DNA of 5,502 bases from CAMLHP01 sp035759745 (GTDB taxonomy: Bacteria > Gemmatimonadota > Gemmatimonadetes > Gemmatimonadales > GWC2-71-9): positions 1 to 5,502 of the forward strand of contig DASTUF010000097.1 of the NCBI GenBank assembly GCA_035759745.1. Reading direction: 5' to 3'. Both the position numbers and the translations under genes were made by a program. How positions within the stretch are numbered: position 1 is the stretch's first letter; each line of letters opens with the position of its first letter. Shown here in pieces: positions 4,998-5,502 of this stretch. The notes beneath the pieces were generated by a model. That model was not told the DNA's origin. It searched no databases and saw only the letters and a program-made list of their open reading frames with translations.

Positions 4998-5136
4998 ACC
5001 ACAGAGACACGGAGGCCACAGAGTTTCACGGAGACTGCTAATTGTTGTGGGTGCAGTTGAGAAGCAACGGCGACCGCGGTACCCCCACAAATAAAGAAGA
5101 TGCTCGATATCTCCGTGTTCTCTGTGGCTCTGTGGT
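4998..5136. repeat. Inverted repeat made of CACRGAG units, with a 75-bp centre
   Basis: The left arm (4998-5034) consists of four units, alternating CACAGAG and CACGGAG: 5000-5007, 5008-5016, 5017-5026 and 5027-5034. The right arm (5110-5136) read on the minus strand has three units, CACAGAG, CACAGAG and CACGGAG, and both arms begin ACCACAGAG and end CACGGAGA. The right arm lacks one unit and has AA for TTT. The centre (5035-5109) has a weaker inner pairing, TTGTGGG (5044-5050) with CCCACAA (5084-5090). Together it could fold as one long hairpin in the spacer between two convergent genes. It is unlike a classic terminator. Its function is unknown. The 192-bp spacer (4948-5139) holds no supportable gene. 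Confidence 0.8.
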
Positions 5137-5139
5137 TTC

Positions 5140-5502
5140 TTACGAACCAAGTCCGTGCTTCAAAGCCAGCAACATCTTCTCCGCAAACAGATCAACCTCA
5201 TCAATCGTCGTGTAGACATTGGGCGTAACCCGGATCCCCGAGAACTCGGGGTGATTGATCGGTGTGGTCACGATCCGGTGCTGGCTCATCAGCCACGACA
5301 CGACGTCGTTGGGTTTCAGGCCCTCGAACGACACCAGGCCGATGCCCGCGCCATCGGGTGTATCGAGCGGCGTGAGCACCTTCACCCGTCCGTTGCCCTC
5401 GCTCAGCAGCCGCTTGGCCCAGCGATCCCTGAGGTAGCGCAGCCGAGTCACCTTCCGCTCGGCGCCGATCGCCCGATGAAAGGCCAACGCCGCGCTGATG
5501 GC
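5140..5502 (-). CDS. Class V aminotransferase-like PLP enzyme, C-terminal part, cut by the window edge
   Basis: The minus-strand reading frame is open to the right edge, so the gene's start is outside the window; 120 residues and the TAA stop (5140-5142) are seen. The first visible residues are AISAALAFHRAIGAERKVTRLRYL. They continue into LSEGNGRVKVLTPLDTPDGAGIGLVSFEGLKPNDVVSWLMSQHRIVT and end IRVTPNVYTTIDEVDLFAEKMLLAL. This is the small C-terminal domain typical of fold-type I class V aminotransferases (cysteine desulfurase, isopenicillin-N epimerase and selenocysteine lyase-like proteins). The Arg in the RVTPNVYTT segment is a plausible substrate-carboxylate binder. The PLP-lysine and any catalytic Cys lie outside, so the substrate cannot be named. 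The TTG at 5487 is not needed as a start, since the frame continues upstream. It converges on the Asp-box gene across the repeat spacer. Confidence 0.88.
   Translation of the reverse strand, partial: AISAALAFHRAIGAERKVTRLRYLRDRWAKRLLSEGNGRVKVLTPLDTPDGAGIGLVSFEGLKPNDVVSWLMSQHRIVTTPINHPEFSGIRVTPNVYTTIDEVDLFAEKMLLALKHGLGS

Noticed and set aside
4863..5150. A 95-residue minus-strand open frame across the repeat spacer.
   Set aside because: It is a translation of the CACRGAG repeats plus the antisense of the Asp-box gene end; such repeat-derived frames commonly give spurious hypothetical proteins.

Overview
This is a GC-rich, gene-dense bacterial chromosomal window. It holds ten genes, nine complete and one cut by the right edge. 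No phage, transposase, CRISPR, tRNA or rRNA sequence was recognised. Three short proteins begin with lipoprotein signal peptides (lipobox plus Cys), and one small membrane protein is of the GlsB/YeaQ type. This suits an environmental Gram-negative-type bacterium. The mix of paired DinB-like proteins, Asp-box lipoprotein and tandem-repeat spacers is reminiscent of Gemmatimonadota or Acidobacteriota, but that placement is an impression and was not tested.

Layout. (1) Positions 49-306, plus strand: a GlsB/YeaQ/YmgE-type membrane protein, ending at a bidirectional hairpin terminator (about 323-359). (2) Positions 1352 down to 380, minus strand: a compact operon of a LysM protein, a small lipoprotein and a GTG-started dodecin, separated by 20 and 17 bp. 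It lies behind a good sigma-70-type promoter (1393-1421). (3) Positions 1506-3345, plus strand: an alkyltransferase-like protein (ATL, PWHR motif), two different DinB-fold proteins and MsrA. The ATL/DinB junction is an ATGA overlap and the DinB/MsrA junction an 11-bp overlap. Two inverted repeats precede ATL. (4) Positions 3396-4947, plus strand: a DUF411 lipoprotein with a CGCC metal-binding motif overlaps by 14 bp an Asp-box (BNR/Ycf48-like) beta-propeller lipoprotein. Four 7-bp repeats separate this pair from msrA. (5) Positions 4948-5139: a convergent intergenic spacer filled by arrays of CACRGAG-like units, part of them arranged as an inverted repeat. (6) Positions 5140-5502, minus strand: the C-terminal part of a class V aminotransferase-like PLP enzyme.

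How the genes may work together. Several products point to stress protection: flavin buffering (dodecin), alkylated-DNA recognition (ATL), methionine sulfoxide repair (MsrA), DinB-fold proteins of a superfamily that includes thiol S-transferases, and a possible copper-binding lipoprotein. The ATL-DinB-DinB-MsrA cluster looks like a small damage-response operon; that functional link is inferred from gene order only. I found no clear new defence or mobile system. The least explained sequence is the inverted-repeat element at 4962-5136 and the palindromes upstream of ATL.
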